DNA of 44,835 bases, taken from Anabaena sp. FACHB-1237 (GTDB lineage Bacteria; Cyanobacteriota; Cyanobacteriia; Cyanobacteriales; Nostocaceae). A program made the translations under genes and the position numbers. Positions within the stretch are counted from its first letter, which is position 1; each line of letters starts with the position of its first letter. The notes beneath the pieces are model-generated. The model was not told where the DNA came from. It saw only the letters and a program-made list of their open reading frames with translations, and did not search any database. The stretch is from the NCBI RefSeq assembly GCF_014696225.1, contig NZ_JACJPV010000031.1, positions 1 through 44,835 of the forward strand, written 5' to 3'. Positions 43,060 through 44,835 of this stretch are shown one piece after another.

Positions 43060-43565
43060 AGTTTTCTTGGTTTAGACTTTAATGTAATCAGAGTTAACAA
43101 TGGTGGCAGTTTGAAATATAACTGTATAGCTTTGAAATCTGACTACTGACTGCTGACAGTTGACTCCTGACTATTGTAATTTTTTTTGGATCTGATCTCA
43201 AGTTCCATCTATAAAAAATTTTACTACAATTCTAATTTCTGTCACTCTCAACACTGTATTTCTTTATTGTCTAAGTTTGATACATTTTGTATAGGTTCGT
43301 CAATAGCATTCTTGAGATGATCTTTGATTTCTTTGGAGTAATTTCTCAATCCGTACAACCGACAAGAAAAGCAGTGAATAATTGCCATTAGGTCTTTATT
43401 TCTCAGGCTTTTGGTGTTATTCAGCAAGCACTTATTACTGATTATCTATAGGTTATAAATATCACAATTATGTATTTTTTAATAAAAATGTAAAATTTAT
43501 CTAAAAATGGGTTATAATATTATCCTTAAATGGTGTGAGTTAAAAATTCTTTAAATAAACATTCC
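43060..43565. other. Gap with repeat copy 2, no gene
   Basis: 43141-43247 is the second copy of the diverged repeat of 41404-41526. The remainder is AT-rich; I see no frame of interest. The promoters of the FAD-domain gene (minus) and of the small gene at 43566 (plus) must lie here. Confidence 0.55.
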
Positions 43566-43766
43566 ATGTCAACCACTATGCCCACTTTATCATCTACCGT
43601 ATCTGAATGCGAATCCCACGCTAACTTAGTTAAAAAACTAACTAAGGCTTACTATCAAGATGATCAACAAGTTAAGTTTCTCAATTTACAAGCAGAGATA
43701 GACTCCCTTTTAGAGCAATTACAAAACCTCAAAAGCGAAAAATTGGAAACTTCTGAAGAAAACTAA
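43566..43766 (+). CDS. Small helical protein, unknown function
   Basis: A 66-residue protein starting MSTTMPTLSSTVSECESHAN, with a predicted helix pair (LVKKLTKAYYQDDQQVKFLN, then LQAEIDSLLEQLQNLKSEKL) and an acidic tail. The second helix has a leucine heptad pattern and may dimerise. No name or domain can be given. ATG 43566, alternative ATG at codon 5. A possible structured RNA begins 27 bases after its stop. Confidence 0.6.
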   Translation: MSTTMPTLSSTVSECESHANLVKKLTKAYYQDDQQVKFLNLQAEIDSLLEQLQNLKSEKLETSEEN

Positions 43767-43792
43767 AAGTTAATAAACACTTAATAAGATAG

Positions 43793-43985
43793 TAGTCTGC
43801 TGATTACTGCTACTCTTTCGTTGCTTAATAGCAGTGTAGGAGTGGCAAAGGTAGTTGTTTAAATTAAAACTTTGTTCGGATATTGAGCAATGTAGCAGAC
43901 TATAATCTGTTCTAACTTCTACCAGTAACGCTAGAGATTGATCACTCTTTAATTGAGCGATCGCAGTCAGCGTTTGCTGGTTTTT
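43793..43985 (+). ncRNA. Candidate structured RNA ending in a terminator
   Basis: TAGTCTGCT (43793-43801) pairs perfectly with AGCAGACTA (43894-43902). Inside that loop ACTGCTA (43806-43812) pairs with TAGCAGT (43829-43835). The 3' end is a terminator-like stem, CCAGTAACGCT (43922-43932) with AGCGTTTGCTGG (43969-43980), then TTTTT. No coding frame runs through it. About 190 nt is in the size range of 6S RNA, but the fold (local closing stem, not end-to-end pairing) does not match, so I leave it unassigned. It could instead be the 3' untranslated region of the gene at 43566. Confidence 0.35.
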
Positions 43986-44020
43986 AGATGCAAAACCATG
44001 ATAAATTACTTTACCTCTGA

Positions 44021-44055
44021 AGATCCCCGAAATTATCCAAAAAGTCGAGGATCAC
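44021..44055. repeat. 33-bp palindrome family, degenerate copy 5
   Basis: AGATCCCCGA, a changed middle, AAAGTCGAGGATCAC. The outer arms match the family at 15235 but the centre has decayed. It stands directly left of the IS605-type right end. Confidence 0.6.
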
Positions 44056-44059
44056 TAAT

Positions 44060-44200
44060 TTGACATACTCACCGACCTAAAGGCGCGGTGATTCTTGACG
44101 CTTCACTGACTGATGCTACCTAAGTAGTCTTACTCTGCCTCTGCGTCCGTTTAGAGTCGTGGCAATGCCCTATCCTGACTTTATTGATATTTTTGGTTTT
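44060..44200 (-). ncRNA. TnpB-associated right-end RNA region (omega-RNA remnant)
   Basis: On the minus strand the text AATCACCGCGCCTTTAGG, then CGGTGAGTATGTCAA, is the usual right end of cyanobacterial IS605-type elements, where the guide RNA of TnpB is made from the 3' end of tnpB and the right-end hairpin. The stem here is imperfect (CACCG with CGGTG, inner pairs lost). Since tnpB is broken, any RNA would have no partner from this copy. Confidence 0.4.
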
Positions 44201-44619
44201 CATCGCGGTGGTGTTCAGTTCCACAATTTAAACACTGAATTTTCCGAATTTTTAAATCAAGTTTACCCCATTTGTATCCACATTAAGAGCCAACTTGACT
44301 TGTTGCTTCCCATCTACTAATAACACGGAACTCTCTATTAAACTTTTGTGACTTAGCTTCACATAAAGTTCTAAATTGTCTCCATCCTTGTAGGCTAATA
44401 GGTATGGGCAAGTTTGCGGTTTTTAACCATACCCGACACATTCAAATCTTGCAAAACAATAACTTGGTTTTTGCTAACAATCTTGGTAGATAATTTGTGT
44501 AAAAAGTCTTTACGAGTATCGCTAATTTGATTATGCAGTTTTACAATTTTAATTGGAGTTTTATTTCTGCGTTTTGAGTCTTTAGATTGACGCGCTAATT
44601 TCTTTTGGAATTTACGGAT
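44069..44619 (-). pseudogene. tnpB: IS605-type TnpB, decayed C-terminal half
   Basis: The frame starts abruptly (IRKFQKKLARQSKDSKRRNK) with a stop just before it, runs through KIVSKNQVIVLQDLNVSGMV, shifts frame near 44400 (GWRQFRTLCEAKSQKFNREF follows in another frame), meets a TAA inside the zinc-ribbon part (CGYKWGKLDLKIR, CLNCGTEHHRDENQ), and stops again near 44181; the tail GHCHDSKRTQRQSK is still readable. RuvC-II, normally LEDL, is LQDL, so the catalytic glutamate is lost. The N-terminal half is missing; at the break the plus-strand tnpA begins. Confidence 0.8.
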
Positions 44620-44835
44620 TTAAAGATTCATTTGGTCTGCGTTACTAAATATCGTCGGTCTGTATTGGAGAAAGTATTAATTTAATTGAAAAATCATTTC
44701 GAGAAGTCGCTGAAAAAATGAATTTTCAAGTGCTTGAGTTTAATGGTGAAGATAATCACGTTCATGCACTTATTGAGTATCCGCCCAAACTATCTATCTC
44801 CCAGATAGTAAATGCTTTAAAAGGCGTATCTAGTC
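44617..44835 (+). pseudogene. tnpA: IS200/IS605 Y1 transposase TnpA, partial and frameshifted
   Basis: DLKIHLVCVTKYRRSVLE is the N-terminal block of Y1 transposases. After a frameshift near 44675 the reading continues LIEKSFREVAEKMNFQVLEF, NGEDNHVHALIEYPPKLSIS and QIVNALKGVSS, with the HUH motif as HVH. The tyrosine helix would lie beyond the window. No clean start codon is visible; the left boundary coincides with the broken 5' end of tnpB, so an internal deletion brought the two divergent genes together. Confidence 0.8.

Noticed and set aside
43793..43985. 6S RNA or another named RNA
   Set aside because: Size is similar to 6S, but the ends do not pair and no long central bubble is seen, so I keep it as an unassigned candidate only.

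Overview
The window comes from a filamentous, probably heterocyst-forming cyanobacterium (Nostocales). The evidence is the desC-desA-desB acyl-lipid desaturase cluster, bciB for chlorophyll synthesis, an xisHI pair, many GCGATCGC (HIP1) octamers on an AT-rich background, short tandemly repeated repetitive sequences and several miniature elements. The exact genus cannot be read from the sequence; an Anabaena/Dolichospermum/Aphanizomenon-type genome fits best (inference).

Layout. 1-3120 is a nest of dead insertion sequences: an IS4-like tail, an IS5-like head and an IS1634-like element with a doubly broken transposase. 3120-6531 is the fatty-acid desaturase cluster on the minus strand. 6616-9632 holds a PLP-dependent methionine gamma-lyase-like enzyme, a GxxExxY protein between inverted GC-rich repeats, and bciB. 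10184-12685 has a PIN-toxin stub, xisH-xisI, queG and a HAD phosphatase. 12933-17256 has a rhomboid protease, a degenerate amidase-glucosaminidase (possibly the hormogonium protein TftA) and DNA primase. 17570-20818 is a large solitary restriction-modification protein. 20896-28981 has a low-molecular-weight tyrosine phosphatase, a PLD lipoprotein split from its helix-hairpin-helix tail by a miniature transposon, a cysteine desulfurase, a coiled-coil/TPR protein, purA and rplY. 29087-31561 is a graveyard of toxin-antitoxin, Uma2, integrase and retropepsin pieces. 31663-38862 has a NodB deacetylase lipoprotein, an APH-like/P-loop kinase fusion, membrane proteins, a YdcF protein, a duplicated block with Fur-box-like palindromes, an alpha/beta hydrolase and a DUF4112 protein. 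38988-43766 holds repeats, a coiled-coil protein, threonine synthase and a two-gene split photolyase-like system. The right end has a possible structured RNA and a decayed IS605-type element cut by the window edge.

How the parts work together. Most intact genes are housekeeping (lipid desaturation, pigment, purine, threonine, queuosine, replication, ribosome, sulfur transfer). Between them the DNA is full of small mobile repeats. At least four families recur: a 33-bp palindrome, a roughly 103-bp element with TAAGC termini, a GGACTTAC-ended element and 7-bp tandem repeats. I see no complete, obviously new multi-gene defence system. The most unusual items are the split photolyase pair with a four-cysteine pattern, the amidase domain that has lost catalytic residues, the transposon-split PLD-HhH gene, the duplicated Fur-box-like block, and the unassigned structured RNA candidate.
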